From contig JARFXO010000006.1 of assembly GCA_029194665.1 (NCBI GenBank), positions 248,001-312,000 on the forward strand: DNA of 64,000 bases, written 5' to 3'. The position numbers were made by a program, and so were the translations under genes. The DNA is from Nitrospira sp. Its GTDB lineage: Bacteria > Nitrospirota > Nitrospiria > Nitrospirales > Nitrospiraceae. The notes beneath the pieces were generated by a model. It was given only the letters and a program-made list of their open reading frames with translations, was not told the DNA's origin and did no database searches. Below, in pieces: positions 50,905 through 61,625 of this stretch; positions within the stretch are counted from its first letter, which is position 1; the number at the start of each line of letters is the position of its first letter.

Positions 50905-53631
50905 ATGGCGAAACACGAACTAGATGATGTGGTCCAATGGCATCACCTCGACGTCAAGGATGTCGTCGAGCGGTTGGAAACAGATCAACATTGCGGACTG
51001 ACTGTTGCGGAGGTGCAACGGCGTCTAGCGCGCGAGGGGCCCAACCGTCTTCCGCCGCCACGCAAGCGGCCGGCCTGGCTACGCTTTCTCGTTCAGTTCC
51101 ATAACGTGCTGATTTACATGATGTTGGTGGCGACCGTTATCGCGGCGTTCCTGAGCCACTGGATCGACGCGGCGGTGCTCTTCGCAGCCGTCATCGTCAA
51201 TGCCGTCATCGGTTTTATCCAGGAAGGCAAGGCCGAGAACGCCCTCGATGCGATCCGCAGCATGCTGTCGCTCCACACGACGGTCCTTCGCGACACGGAA
51301 CGAATCGAGATAGAGGCTGAGACTGTCGTACCGGGTGACATCGTGGTCATCGCGTCAGGCGACAAAGTGCCCGCTGATCTGCGTCTCATCTCAGGGAAAA
51401 ACCTGCATGTGAATGAAGCAATTCTGACCGGTGAGTCCCACGTAGTGGAGAAGGTACCAGCACCGGTGCCGGTGGATGCTGCGCTGGGCGATCGTCGTTG
51501 CATGTTGTATTCAGGGACCTTGGTCGCGTCCGGAAAAGCGGTCGGGGTGGTGATCGCGACCGGCATTCGAACCGAACTCGGCCGCATCAGCTCGATGCTG
51601 GAGCAGGTCCAGGAAGTGACCACTCCTTTGTTGCGCCAGATGGCGGGATTCAGTCGTTGGCTGGCGATCGTCATTGGAGCAATGACCGTCGTCACATTCT
51701 TGATCGGCGTGTTTTGGCGCGGTCATGCTGCCGATGACATGTTCATGATGGTCGTGGCTTTGGCAGCCTCCTCTATTCCCGAAGGACTTCCCGCGATCAT
51801 GACCATTACGCTGGCGCTCGGCGTCCGTCGCATGGCCAGACGCAACGCCATCATCCGGCATCTGCCGGCCGTCGAATCTCTCGGTTCCGTAACGGTCATC
51901 TGCTCCGACAAGACAGGCACCTTGACCAGGAATGAGATGACGGTCCAATCGGTCGCCGTCGGCGACTATGCATTCGAAGTGACCGGGGTTGGGTATGCGC
52001 CCGATGGGGGATTTCATCTGACGGGCGTCGCCGTGTCGGTCGACGACTATCCTGAGTTGATCGGTGCCTTACGCGCTGCCCTTCTCTGTAATGACGCACG
52101 GCTCCGCAACCACGACGGAGACTGGCAAGTCGAAGGCGATCCGACGGAGGGAGCGCTCTTGACGTTGGCCGTTAAGGCGGGCATCGATCCGGCATCGGAA
52201 CATTCCGTTCTCCCTCGCACCGATGCCATCCCCTTCGAGTCCGAGCACCGATTCATGGCGACGCTTCACCATGATCACGAACACCACGGGTTCATCTTCG
52301 TGAAGGGAGCTCCAGAACGTGTCCTTGACATGTGCGACCGGTACCGGGCCGGCGGTCAGGATCTGCCCATTGACCAGAATTACTGGCATGGACGAGCCAA
52401 GGCCTTAGCCGGCGAGGGCATGCGCGTTCTAGCCGTCGCTGAAAAGCAGGCTCCGCCTATCCAGCATGGTCTGAGTTTTTCAGACGTTGAGACCGGATGC
52501 ACGCTCCTCGCTCTGCTGGGGATCATTGATCCGCCTCGGGATGAAGCGACGGCGGCGGTGGCGGAATGCGCGTTCGCCGGCATCCGGGTCAAAATGATCA
52601 CCGGCGACCATGCGGATACCGCGCGCGCCATTGGATCCCGTCTCGGCGTCGGTCACAATCAGGCGACCTTGACGGGCGCCGACGTCGAGACCATGGACGA
52701 CATGCAACTGCGCTCGATTGTGCCCCATGTCGATGTCTTCGCGCGCGCGAGCCCTGAACACAAGCTGCGGCTGGTCCATGCGTTGCAGGCGACGGGCCAC
52801 GTGGTGGCCATGACCGGCGACGGCGTCAACGATGCACCGGCCCTCAAGCGAGCGGACGTCGGCGTGGCCATGGGGTTGAAAGGCACCGATGCCGCCAGAG
52901 AAGCGGCCGATATGGTACTCGCCGACGACAATTTCGCCACGATCAGCAGCGCCGTGCGCGAAGGACGAGGCATTTACGACAACATCAAGAAATTCGTCCT
53001 GTTCATGCTGCCGACCAATGGCGGCGAGGCGTTGGTCGTCACGGCCGCGATCCTGTTCGAGCTGACGCTGCCGCTGACGGCTGCGCAGGTCCTCTGGATC
53101 AACATGGTGACTTCAAGCACGCTCGGTCTTGCCTTGGCGTTTGAGCTCCCCGAGTCCGACGTCATGCAGCGGCCCCCGCGCGACCCGCGGGAGCCCCTGC
53201 TTTCCTGGTTTTTCGTGTGGCGGATCCTGATGGTGTCCCTGCTGATGATGACGGGAGCGCTGGGACTATTTTTCTGGGAGCTGGACCGGGGCGCAAGCCT
53301 GGAAAGTGCTCGTACCATGGCCGTCAGTGCGATCGTGGTGACGGAAATGTTCTATCTGCTCAATAGTCGCCACATCCTCGGATCCGTGCTTTCACGGGAA
53401 GGGCTCTTCGGCAATCGCTGGGTCCTGATTGTTATTGCAGCCTGTGCGCTGCTGCAGATTGCCTATGTACATACTGGTCCGATGCAGGTAATCTTTCACT
53501 CAACCCACCTGACGTTTGAGGAGTGGCTCAAGGTCGTGCTGGTGGGAGCGTTCGTCTTTACGTTCGCCGAAGTGGAGAAAGTGATCATTCGGCACTTCCC
53601 CAGAAGCGCCGCTCATCGCGCGTCTGTCTGA
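50905..53631 (+). CDS. P-type cation ATPase (P2-like)
   Basis: A 908-aa P-type ATPase with an N-terminal cation-ATPase domain, L-T-G-E-S, P-E-G-L-P in TM4, the phosphorylation motif S-D-K-T-G-T-L-T and G-D-G-V-N-D-A-P. The PEGLP motif fits Ca2+-type or related P2 pumps; the ion cannot be fixed. AAGGAG lies ahead of ATG 50905. Confidence 0.94.
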   Translation: MAKHELDDVVQWHHLDVKDVVERLETDQHCGLTVAEVQRRLAREGPNRLPPPRKRPAWLRFLVQFHNVLIYMMLVATVIAAFLSHWIDAAVLFAAVIVNAVIGFIQEGKAENALDAIRSMLSLHTTVLRDTERIEIEAETVVPGDIVVIASGDKVPADLRLISGKNLHVNEAILTGESHVVEKVPAPVPVDAALGDRRCMLYSGTLVASGKAVGVVIATGIRTELGRISSMLEQVQEVTTPLLRQMAGFSRWLAIVIGAMTVVTFLIGVFWRGHAADDMFMMVVALAASSIPEGLPAIMTITLALGVRRMARRNAIIRHLPAVESLGSVTVICSDKTGTLTRNEMTVQSVAVGDYAFEVTGVGYAPDGGFHLTGVAVSVDDYPELIGALRAALLCNDARLRNHDGDWQVEGDPTEGALLTLAVKAGIDPASEHSVLPRTDAIPFESEHRFMATLHHDHEHHGFIFVKGAPERVLDMCDRYRAGGQDLPIDQNYWHGRAKALAGEGMRVLAVAEKQAPPIQHGLSFSDVETGCTLLALLGIIDPPRDEATAAVAECAFAGIRVKMITGDHADTARAIGSRLGVGHNQATLTGADVETMDDMQLRSIVPHVDVFARASPEHKLRLVHALQATGHVVAMTGDGVNDAPALKRADVGVAMGLKGTDAAREAADMVLADDNFATISSAVREGRGIYDNIKKFVLFMLPTNGGEALVVTAAILFELTLPLTAAQVLWINMVTSSTLGLALAFELPESDVMQRPPRDPREPLLSWFFVWRILMVSLLMMTGALGLFFWELDRGASLESARTMAVSAIVVTEMFYLLNSRHILGSVLSREGLFGNRWVLIVIAACALLQIAYVHTGPMQVIFHSTHLTFEEWLKVVLVGAFVFTFAEVEKVIIRHFPRSAAHRASV

Positions 53632-53675
53632 CCGAGCGATCGGCTGATTTTGCCCTTGAAGCAGGAGCCTAAAAC

Positions 53676-54551
53676 ATGAGGACGATCATCGCAGCAACCG
53701 ATTTCTCTGATGAAGCTCGGTACGCTGCGGAACGCGCCGCCATGATTGCCGAGGAACAGCATGCGCATCTCAGTCTGTTGCATGTGATGAGCCGATCGGC
53801 TTTGAACGATGCGCGAAAATTGTCGCAGACACCGACCGACGTGGAAGCCAAGCTGATCGACGATGCCGGACGCATGTTAACCGAAGTAGCCGCAGACATC
53901 AGCCGTAAGACAGGGGTGATGGGGAGTACCGACGTCAGGATCGGCCAAGCCGTGACCGAAATCCTGTCGGCGACCGAGTCCGCGGATCTGCTTGTGGTGG
54001 GTGCTCATGGTGAGAGTTCCCTGCACGATCTGATTCTCGGCACGACGGCAGAACGCTTGCTCAGCACGTGCAAGCGACCGATGCTCGTAACGAAACACCC
54101 CCCGAAGACAGGATATCAGCGGGTGCTCGTGCCGGTCGACTTTTCCTCCTACTCTGCCTCCGCCTTGACGACGGCGAGCCTGATCGCGCCCAACGCCCGC
54201 CTGACGATCCTTCACATATTCAACGTTCCATTTGAAGGGAGACTCCGTATTGTCGGTGCGTCGGAGGACGACATCCGCCAATACGGCGAAGAGGAACAGC
54301 GGGCGGCAGAGAAGCAAATCGGGGAGCTGATCCGTGAAGCCCATATCGATGCGGATCGAGTTTCATGTGCGGTTGAACGCGGCGATCCCTCTCCTGTGAT
54401 TTTAGCCAAAGCAGAGGAGCTCTCATCCGACCTCATCGTGATCGGCAAACAGGGTCAATCCTGGATCGAAGACCTGTTCCTTGGAAGCACCACACATCAT
54501 GTCCTCGGCCGCTCGGAATGTGATGTGCTTGTCGTCCAAGAACGGGCCTAG
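53676..54551 (+). CDS. Tandem universal stress protein (A)
   Basis: A 291-aa protein with two Usp domains. The ATP-binding G-x2-G-x9-G-S/T motif is seen as V-G-A-H-G-E-S-S...L-G-T-T and I-G-K-Q-G-Q-S...L-G-S-T. Between the P-type ATPase and the mrp operon. Confidence 0.9.
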   Translation: MRTIIAATDFSDEARYAAERAAMIAEEQHAHLSLLHVMSRSALNDARKLSQTPTDVEAKLIDDAGRMLTEVAADISRKTGVMGSTDVRIGQAVTEILSATESADLLVVGAHGESSLHDLILGTTAERLLSTCKRPMLVTKHPPKTGYQRVLVPVDFSSYSASALTTASLIAPNARLTILHIFNVPFEGRLRIVGASEDDIRQYGEEEQRAAEKQIGELIREAHIDADRVSCAVERGDPSPVILAKAEELSSDLIVIGKQGQSWIEDLFLGSTTHHVLGRSECDVLVVQERA

Positions 54552-54569
54552 CGCCCTCGTTTTCCCGCC

Positions 54570-57350
54570 ATGACGTTGCCGATCATCATTCTACTTCCCT
54601 TGCTCGCCGGAACTACCGCGACGCTGCTCGCGCAGCGTCGCGGTTTCTCCGCCGCCGCATGGGCTGCCGCCTTGCCGACCGCCGTAAGCCTTGCGCTGCT
54701 CGCCCATGAAGCGCCGACCATCCTGGCAGGCGAACAGTTTTTCCAGAGTTGGCGGTGGCTGCCTGACCACGGGCTCAATTTTTCGTTCCGACTCGACGGG
54801 CTGAGCCTCATGTTCGGGCTGCTGATCCTTGGTATCGGGTTGCTCGTCATTCTCTACGCGCGCTATTACCTGTCCGCGCAGGACCGCATCGGCAGATTTT
54901 ATGCCCTGCTCATGCTGTTCATGACTTCGATGCTTGGGATCATCTTCTCCGAGAACGCCCTCCTGCTGCTGATGTTCTGGGAATTGACGAGCCTCTCGTC
55001 CTTCCTGTTGATCGGCTTCTGGACTCACAGCCCTCTGGCTCGACAGGGCGCGCGCATGGCCTTCGCCGTCACCGGCGGCGGCGGACTCGCCCTGCTTGCC
55101 GGGATGTTGATCATCGGCAACATCGCGGGGAGTTTCGAGCTGTCCGTCTGGTTCACGGCACGGGAGACGATCCACAATCATCCTCAGTTCAATGTCGCGC
55201 TCGGCTTGGTGCTGCTGGGCGCGTTTACGAAATCGGCGCAGTTTCCGTTTCATTTCTGGCTGCCAGCTGCGATGGCCGCGCCGACTCCTGTGTCGGCCTA
55301 TCTGCATTCCGCCACGATGGTGAAGGCGGGCGTGTTCCTGCTCGCAAGACTCTACCCCCTGCTCGGCGGAAATCTCGTCTTCGAATACGTGACGACCACC
55401 GTCGGCCTCACCACGATGGTGTTTGGCGCCTATGTGGCGATGTTCAGGCACGACCTGAAAGGACTGCTCGCCTATTCGACCATCAGCCATCTGGGTCTCA
55501 TCATGTTCCTGCTGGGTCTCGACACGTCGATGTCCTCGCTGGCCGCCGTGTTCCATGTCGGCAACCATGCGACCTTCAAAGCTTCGCTGTTCATGGCGGC
55601 CGGCATCATCGATCATGAGTGCGGAACCCGCGACATGCGGCGGCTGGGCGGGCTCTGGCGTCAGATGCCGCAGACGACTGTGTTGGCCATCGTCGCTGCC
55701 TCGGCGATGGCCGGTGTGCCCTTATTCAATGGGTTTCTCTCCAAAGAAATGTTCTTCGCCGAGGCGCTCGACCTCCATGACCTGCTATTGTTGGATGACA
55801 TCACGCCGTTCGCCGTCGTGCTGGGTTCGATGTTCAGCGTCGCCTACTCCGTGCGGTTCATCCACGATGTGTTCTTCGACGAGCCGCATAACCTTCCTCA
55901 TCAGCCGCACAAACCACCTCGTTATATGAAGGTACCGGCCGAGATTCTGGCGGTCGTTTGTATCGCAGTCGGCGTGCTGCCCGGCTATACCGTCGCTCCA
56001 TTCGTAGACGTAGCGGCGAGGGCGGTGGTGGGGGACTCCCTGCCGCCCTATCACATCGCACTGTGGCACGGGTTCTCACCGCCGTTGGTCATGAGTGCGA
56101 TCGCGCTCGTCGGCGGCTCGGTGATCTACTGGCTGCTGCGTCATCGCTACGACCTGCACCTGCACGTACCGGCGCACTACACAGGACGACTGCTCTTTCA
56201 GCACGCCTATGATGGATTCATCGGCGTCGCGGGTCGCCTTACCAACTGGATGGAGAACGGCTCGCTCCAGCGCTATCTCGCATTCACCATCGCGGCGGTG
56301 ATCGGACTTGGCTTGTGGCCGTTCCTGCAGTTTGGGTTCGAGGCCGGCGACGCGGAGACGACTTCGGTGATGCCGCTTGCGCTCGTCGCGTGGAGTGCGG
56401 GAATCGCGGCTGCGCTCGGGGCCGTCTGGTTTCATCGCGAGCGGATCGTGGCCGTCATACTGGCCGGCGTCGTCGGTCTGGCCGTATCGATCGCCTTTGC
56501 TTATTTTTCCGCTCCGGACCTCGCGCTGACACAGCTCGCCGTCGAGGTCGTCACGACCCTATTGATGCTCATGGCGCTGGCGCTCCTGCCGCAGTCGACG
56601 GCCGCCGAGTCAACGCGGCGGCGCAAAATTCGCGATGCCGTCCTTGCGGTCACGGCCGGTACCGGCGTCGCGGCGTTATCCTGGGCTGTCCTGACGCGCG
56701 GACAGGAATCCATCACTTGGTACTTTCTCGCAAACAGCCTGCCGCGGGGGGGCGGGGGTAATGTCGTGAACGTGCTGCTCGTTGACTTCCGCGGCTTCGA
56801 TACGTTCGGCGAGATCACCGTCCTAAGCATGGCTGCGCTGGGAGCCTGGATAGTGACGACAGGGCTGCGCGTCGAGCGGCCTGCCGTCACAAGACCATCT
56901 GAAGCGACCGGCATCATGTTCGCGGTGGCGGCGCGACTGCTGCTGCCTTTTACACTCCTTGTAGCCATCTACCTGTTCCTGCGGGGCCACAATCAGCCGG
57001 GCGGCGGATTTCTCGCGGGGCTCGTCGTCGCGATCGCGCTCATCATGCAGTACATGGGTGAGGGCCTGCAGCAAACGCTGACCCGCATACGCATCGACTT
57101 CAGAATCCTGCTCGGTTCCGGCCTGTTGCTCGCCGGGTTGACGGGTCTCGCCGGTATGCTTGCGGGCGCGCCGTTTCTCACCAGCGCGGTCGGCCATCAG
57201 CATGTCCCGCTGTTGGGAGAGATTCCGCTCGCCAGCGCCACGGTGTTCGACCTCGGCGTATTTATGGCGGTGCTCGGGGCGACGCTCCTGACATTGAGCG
57301 CCCTTGGGCAGGCCCGGCGCAAGCCGGCCTCAACCGGCGAGGTCATGTGA
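54570..57350 (+). CDS. mrpA: Na+/H+ antiporter subunit A with fused B domain
   Basis: A 926-aa polytopic protein. The first ~650 residues are NuoL/MrpA-like, with E-L-T-S-L-S-S-F-L-L-I-G-F-W and F-P-F-H-F-W-L-P-A-A-M-A-A-P-T-P-V-S-A-Y-L-H-S. The end, L-R-G-H-N-Q-P-G-G-G-F-L-A-G-L, is the MrpB part. No separate mrpB is seen. First of six coupled genes. Confidence 0.93.
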   Translation: MTLPIIILLPLLAGTTATLLAQRRGFSAAAWAAALPTAVSLALLAHEAPTILAGEQFFQSWRWLPDHGLNFSFRLDGLSLMFGLLILGIGLLVILYARYYLSAQDRIGRFYALLMLFMTSMLGIIFSENALLLLMFWELTSLSSFLLIGFWTHSPLARQGARMAFAVTGGGGLALLAGMLIIGNIAGSFELSVWFTARETIHNHPQFNVALGLVLLGAFTKSAQFPFHFWLPAAMAAPTPVSAYLHSATMVKAGVFLLARLYPLLGGNLVFEYVTTTVGLTTMVFGAYVAMFRHDLKGLLAYSTISHLGLIMFLLGLDTSMSSLAAVFHVGNHATFKASLFMAAGIIDHECGTRDMRRLGGLWRQMPQTTVLAIVAASAMAGVPLFNGFLSKEMFFAEALDLHDLLLLDDITPFAVVLGSMFSVAYSVRFIHDVFFDEPHNLPHQPHKPPRYMKVPAEILAVVCIAVGVLPGYTVAPFVDVAARAVVGDSLPPYHIALWHGFSPPLVMSAIALVGGSVIYWLLRHRYDLHLHVPAHYTGRLLFQHAYDGFIGVAGRLTNWMENGSLQRYLAFTIAAVIGLGLWPFLQFGFEAGDAETTSVMPLALVAWSAGIAAALGAVWFHRERIVAVILAGVVGLAVSIAFAYFSAPDLALTQLAVEVVTTLLMLMALALLPQSTAAESTRRRKIRDAVLAVTAGTGVAALSWAVLTRGQESITWYFLANSLPRGGGGNVVNVLLVDFRGFDTFGEITVLSMAALGAWIVTTGLRVERPAVTRPSEATGIMFAVAARLLLPFTLLVAIYLFLRGHNQPGGGFLAGLVVAIALIMQYMGEGLQQTLTRIRIDFRILLGSGLLLAGLTGLAGMLAGAPFLTSAVGHQHVPLLGEIPLASATVFDLGVFMAVLGATLLTLSALGQARRKPASTGEVM

Positions 57351-57706
57351 TGGAGTTGATGATCGCCATCGGGCTTGGGATCGTCACCGCCTGCGGTCTG
57401 TATCTTGTTCTGCGCGGGCGCACGTTCCCGGTGGTGCTCGGTCTCTCGCTGATCTCCTATGCCGTCAACTTGTTCATCCTAACCATGGGAAGGCTGGCCT
57501 CGGGCGTCCCACCCATCCTCTCACCGGAAGCGGCCGGATACGCCGACCCCGTACCGCAGGCGCTGGTGTTGACGGCCATCGTCATCAGTTTCGGCATGAC
57601 CGGTTTTCTCATGGCGCTCGCAGTACGCACCTGGCATCAGACAGGGAGTGATCATGTGGACGGCGCTGAACCGGCGACGATTTCCAGGCCGGCAGGTAAG
57701 CCATGA
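57350..57706 (+). CDS. mrpC: Na+/H+ antiporter subunit C
   Basis: A 118-aa NuoK/MnhC-like protein with three TM segments: G-L-Y-L-V-L-R-G-R-T-F-P-V-V-L-G and N-L-F-I-L-T-M-G-R. Its start shares the A of the mrpA TGA (GTG 57347 is also possible), and it overlaps mrpD by 4 bp. Confidence 0.93.
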   Translation: MELMIAIGLGIVTACGLYLVLRGRTFPVVLGLSLISYAVNLFILTMGRLASGVPPILSPEAAGYADPVPQALVLTAIVISFGMTGFLMALAVRTWHQTGSDHVDGAEPATISRPAGKP

Positions 57707-59250
57707 ATCACTTGCTCGCGTTGCCGATCGTCCTGCCCGCATTCGCGGCTGCGCTGCTCCTCGTCCTGCATCGCGCGACGATGGTTACGGCGCGCGCACT
57801 CAGTGCGGCAGCCACGCTGGGTCTTTTCGCAACGGCGATTGCCGTCCTGGCGCAAGCTGAATCCAGTACGCCGCTCGTCTACCAGGTCGGCAATTGGCCG
57901 GCGCCTTTTGGAATCGTGATGGTCGCCGACCGACTCTCCGCGTTCATGCTTCTGCTGACGGCGCTGCTCGCCCTCGCGGTGCTGCTCTATGCGGTGCAAG
58001 GCTGGGATACGCGCGGACAATACTTTCATCCTCTCTTTCTGTTTCAGTTGACGGGGTTGAACGGGGCGTTCCTTGCGGGAGACCTGTTCAATCTCTTCGT
58101 CTTCTTCGAAATTCTGTTGATCGCGTCCTATTGCCTCGCATTGCAAGGCCTGATTGTGGAGCGACTGCGCGCAACCCTGCACTATGCCGCCATCAACATC
58201 GCGGCCTCCAGCGTATTTCTGATCGCCGCCAGCTTGCTGTACGGCATCACGGGAACGCTCAACATGGCACATCTGGCCGAACGTGTCGCGGAGGTACGGG
58301 CCGAAGACGTGGGGCTCGTGCGAGCCGCCGGCTTGTTGTTGCTCGGCGTGTTTTCCATCAAAGCCTCCCTCTTCCCCCTGTACTTCTGGCTACCTGCCGT
58401 CTATTCGAATGCGCCTGCCCCGGTCGCGGCGCTGTTCGCCATCATGACGAAGGTCGGCATCTATGCGATCATCCGCATCACGACGCTGATCTTCACCAGG
58501 GGAGAAAGCGCCGTCATGGAATTGACTTCCCCATGGCTCATGCCGGTTGCGTTGCTCACGCTGGCATTCGGGACATTGGGCGCGCTCGGCGCCCAGCGCC
58601 TTGCCACCCTGACGGCGTATCTCACCATTGCGTCGGTCGGCACGATTCTGACCGGCGTGGCGGACGGTGGGAGCAAGGGCCTCGCCGCCGCGCTCTATTA
58701 TCTGGCGCATTCCACCCTCGCCATCGCCATCCTGTTCCTCGTCGCCGATCTGCTCGGACGGAGCCGCGGAGCAGTGAGAGACCAGCTTCATCCTGGACCG
58801 CCGCTGCGGCAGGCGGCGCCGCTGGGCCTGGCCTTTCTGTTCGCCGGTGCGACGGTGGCCGGAATCCCGCCTTCATCGGGATTCCTGGGGAAGCTCATGA
58901 TTCTGCAAAGTACGACGACTGGGCTGAGCGTCGTCCTGGTATGGACAGTAATCCTGATGACGAGCGTGCTCACCTTGATCAGCTGCTCCCGAGCAGGCAG
59001 CATCGTGCTTTGGAATGTCACGGAACCGCTCCCCGTCGGTCCGGCCCATGCCCCACGCGCCGGCGAATGGACGGCGCTGGGGGCGCTCGCGACCTGCAGT
59101 CTGCTCTTGGTCCTGTTTGCAGCTCCGATCAAGCGTTACACCGATGAAACGGCGGCGCAACTGCTCTCGCCGGCCTCGTACGTCCATGCGGTCCTCGGAC
59201 CTCAACGAGATGGTCTTGTCCGGCCTCATACAACGGGAGACCTCCGGTGA
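57703..59250 (+). CDS. mrpD: Na+/H+ antiporter subunit D
   Basis: A 515-aa NuoM/N-like protein, ~14 TM: F-F-E-I-L-L-I-A-S-Y, then K-A-S-L-F-P-L-Y-F-W-L-P-A-V-Y-S-N-A-P and G-I-P-P-S-S-G-F-L-G-K. ATGA overlaps on both sides. Lys/Glu residues for proton transfer present. Confidence 0.94.
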   Translation: MNHLLALPIVLPAFAAALLLVLHRATMVTARALSAAATLGLFATAIAVLAQAESSTPLVYQVGNWPAPFGIVMVADRLSAFMLLLTALLALAVLLYAVQGWDTRGQYFHPLFLFQLTGLNGAFLAGDLFNLFVFFEILLIASYCLALQGLIVERLRATLHYAAINIAASSVFLIAASLLYGITGTLNMAHLAERVAEVRAEDVGLVRAAGLLLLGVFSIKASLFPLYFWLPAVYSNAPAPVAALFAIMTKVGIYAIIRITTLIFTRGESAVMELTSPWLMPVALLTLAFGTLGALGAQRLATLTAYLTIASVGTILTGVADGGSKGLAAALYYLAHSTLAIAILFLVADLLGRSRGAVRDQLHPGPPLRQAAPLGLAFLFAGATVAGIPPSSGFLGKLMILQSTTTGLSVVLVWTVILMTSVLTLISCSRAGSIVLWNVTEPLPVGPAHAPRAGEWTALGALATCSLLLVLFAAPIKRYTDETAAQLLSPASYVHAVLGPQRDGLVRPHTTGDLR

Positions 59251-59732
59251 ACAAGGTGTTTCCATTCCCTGTGCTGTCGCTGTCACTCGCAGCCTGCTGG
59301 TTGACCCTGGCCGGGCTGTCGCCGGCTCAACTCGCCCTGGCACTCGTCCTTGCGATCGCCATCCCGCATATCACGGCGTCGTTCTTAGGAGAACTGCCTG
59401 GAATCCGCTCGACTGGAACCGCCTTGCGCCTCGCCGGATTGGTGGCGTGGGATATCGTGCTGGCGAACATTGCGGTCGCGCGCCTGGTGCTCGGGCCGGT
59501 CCCGCGCCTGCGGCCGGGCTTCGTGCACGTCCCGCTCGCCGTGACTCACCCGCATGCGATCGCGCTGTTTGCCAGCGTCGTGTCCATCGTTCCCGGCTCG
59601 CTGTCCATCGCGTTTTCACCGGATTCCCGCACCCTGCTGCTGCACGTGCTCCACCTCGAAGACGAGAAGCATTTTGTCGCGAGGATCAAGGAGCGTTACG
59701 AGCGCCCGATAATGGACATGTTGGAATGCTGA
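59247..59732 (+). CDS. mrpE: Na+/H+ antiporter subunit E
   Basis: A 161-aa MnhE-like protein with N-terminal TMs and the conserved P-G-S-L-S-I-A-F-S...H-V-L-H-L-E-D. Overlaps mrpF by 7 bp. Confidence 0.92.
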   Translation: MNKVFPFPVLSLSLAACWLTLAGLSPAQLALALVLAIAIPHITASFLGELPGIRSTGTALRLAGLVAWDIVLANIAVARLVLGPVPRLRPGFVHVPLAVTHPHAIALFASVVSIVPGSLSIAFSPDSRTLLLHVLHLEDEKHFVARIKERYERPIMDMLEC

Positions 59733-59995
59733 CCGTCGCGCTCTATATCGCCTTCGGTTCCATCGCGCTCGCGATCATATGCTGTACCTTGCGTCTGCTG
59801 TGCGGCCCTGATCCGGCCGATCGAGTTCTGGCATTCGATACGCTGTACATCAACACCATCGCGCTACTGATCGTTCTGGACATCCATCAATCAACATCCG
59901 TGTTTTTCGAAGCAGCGCTCCTGATAGCGATGATCGGGTTCGTTGCGACCGTGGCATTGGCGCGCTATCTTGCCCGCGACAACATTGGAGAGTAA
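59726..59995 (+). CDS. mrpF: Na+/H+ antiporter subunit F
   Basis: An 89-aa three-TM protein: L-C-G-P-D-P-A-D-R-V-L-A-F-D-T-L. Start ATG 59726 chosen by family length; the frame is open far upstream. Confidence 0.92.
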   Translation: MLTVALYIAFGSIALAIICCTLRLLCGPDPADRVLAFDTLYINTIALLIVLDIHQSTSVFFEAALLIAMIGFVATVALARYLARDNIGE

Positions 59996-59999
59996 CCAC

Positions 60000-60323
60000 A
60001 TGCTCGACATCGTTGTATCTGTGCTGCTGCTGGTCGGCAGCGTCTTCATTCTCGTCGGCGCGATCGGGCTCATTCGCTTGCCGGATTTCTTCATGCGACT
60101 GCATGGCCCGACGAAGGCCACGACCTTGGGCGTGGGCGGCATGCTGCTGGCCGCGGTCCTGTCCTCCATCCCCGACGGCCTGAGCCTCCGTGAGCTGCTC
60201 ATCGCCCTGTTCTTGTTCATCACCGCGCCGGTGAGCGCCTTTTTGGTGGGACAGGCCGCCCTGCGACGGCGTCTCCCCTCGCGCGCGCCGCTGCCGGAAG
60301 ATTTCCCCGGTCTACGCCACTAG
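60000..60323 (+). CDS. mrpG: Na+/H+ antiporter subunit G
   Basis: A 107-aa protein with I-G-L-I-R-L-P-D-F-F-M-R-L-H-G-P-T-K-A, the MnhG motif. Last gene of the operon. Confidence 0.93.
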   Translation: MLDIVVSVLLLVGSVFILVGAIGLIRLPDFFMRLHGPTKATTLGVGGMLLAAVLSSIPDGLSLRELLIALFLFITAPVSAFLVGQAALRRRLPSRAPLPEDFPGLRH

Positions 60324-60497
60324 CCCGCAGACTTGCCTTCGAGGGTACGACAGGCACCCCTTCTCGGCAATTGACCTGAGCGAAACGGGTGAACTATAAA
60401 AGCCCTCCACGATGCAGTCTTGGAGCATGACGGCGCCGTCCGTAACAGTGCCGTCGTCATGTTGGTGCACGTAATGACTGTGGAATGGGCGTAGGCC

Positions 60498-61415
60498 ATG
60501 AGGACCGCAGCGCATCCAAGGAGAACGATTCTAGTGGCAACCGACTTTTCGAAGCCGGGGAAACTGGCGGTCCCGTATGCCTTTAAACTTGCCCTCCTGT
60601 TGAATCTCCGTCTCACGATCCTCCATGTCGTGAAGGCCCCTCCGGACTTCGAGCACTGGTCTCCGGGTGCGCGCCGTTCCCTTCACTCCTTGAAGACCAA
60701 GGCGCTTCTTGAGCTGGGCCGGATCGTGCGTCTTGCGAACGAGAACGGCCTCATGGCCGATCACAGACTTGTGGTGGGCATTCCTCAGAATTCCATCTTG
60801 GATGTTGCACAGAGTCCTGACGTTGCCCTTATCGTCATGGGAACTCACAGTAAGACCGGCTGGGATCGACTCCGGTTAGGCAGTGTTGCGGAGAGCACCT
60901 TACGCTGGGCGGCTTGCCCCGTTCTCACGGTCCATGCGTCTGTTGCTTCCCGTACCTCCGTCAATCCGCGTCGGCTGAGCCTATCTCGTCTCCTGGTAGC
61001 AACGGACTTTTCTGCTTCTTCGAAGGCTGCGCTTCGTGCCGCGATCGTGCTGGCAAAACGGCTGAACGGGCAAGTGGCGTTGGTCCATGCCGCCGAGCCC
61101 TCAGGTTCCTTGCAGGCTGGTCCGCTCCACATCGATGAACTCTCGCGGAAGCGCTATGCTCAACAGTTCCAGAGGATTATATCGGCGTCCCAAGCAGATG
61201 AGGTCATCACCGACAAGGTCGTGATCACGGGAAATCCGGTTGAAGTCATTCTCGATCAGGCGAAACGCAGGAACGTTGACCTCATCGTCGTTGGAACCCA
61301 TGGCCGTCGCGGCATGAAGCGACTCATGCTGGGCAGTGTTGCCGAAGCTGTGGTTCGAAGAGCCGCCTGTCCCGTCTTCGTGGTGAAGGCTCAAGCGAAA
61401 AAACCGTTTAAATGA
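60498..61415 (+). CDS. Tandem universal stress protein (B)
   Basis: A 305-aa protein, two Usp domains with ATP motifs M-G-T-H-S-K-T-G...L-G-S-V-A-E and V-G-T-H-G-R-R-G...L-G-S-V-A-E. Resembles the 53676 protein only in layout. Confidence 0.92.
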   Translation: MRTAAHPRRTILVATDFSKPGKLAVPYAFKLALLLNLRLTILHVVKAPPDFEHWSPGARRSLHSLKTKALLELGRIVRLANENGLMADHRLVVGIPQNSILDVAQSPDVALIVMGTHSKTGWDRLRLGSVAESTLRWAACPVLTVHASVASRTSVNPRRLSLSRLLVATDFSASSKAALRAAIVLAKRLNGQVALVHAAEPSGSLQAGPLHIDELSRKRYAQQFQRIISASQADEVITDKVVITGNPVEVILDQAKRRNVDLIVVGTHGRRGMKRLMLGSVAEAVVRRAACPVFVVKAQAKKPFK

Positions 61416-61625
61416 CCAACGGCACGAGGCGTTCCCCTCCCTCTCCAGAAGTACAAGTTAACCCTAATCCGGAGACATTTTGACATCAGGACACACAATT
61501 CATGGATGAGGTGGCGACATTGTTCACCTCGTCTGTGGTATTTTCGTTCCCCAGTCTTGCGGCCTGCCCTCAATCGACCATGGCGGGCCGATCGGCGAAG
61601 AGAGTCCCCTTAACAAAGGTGTTCC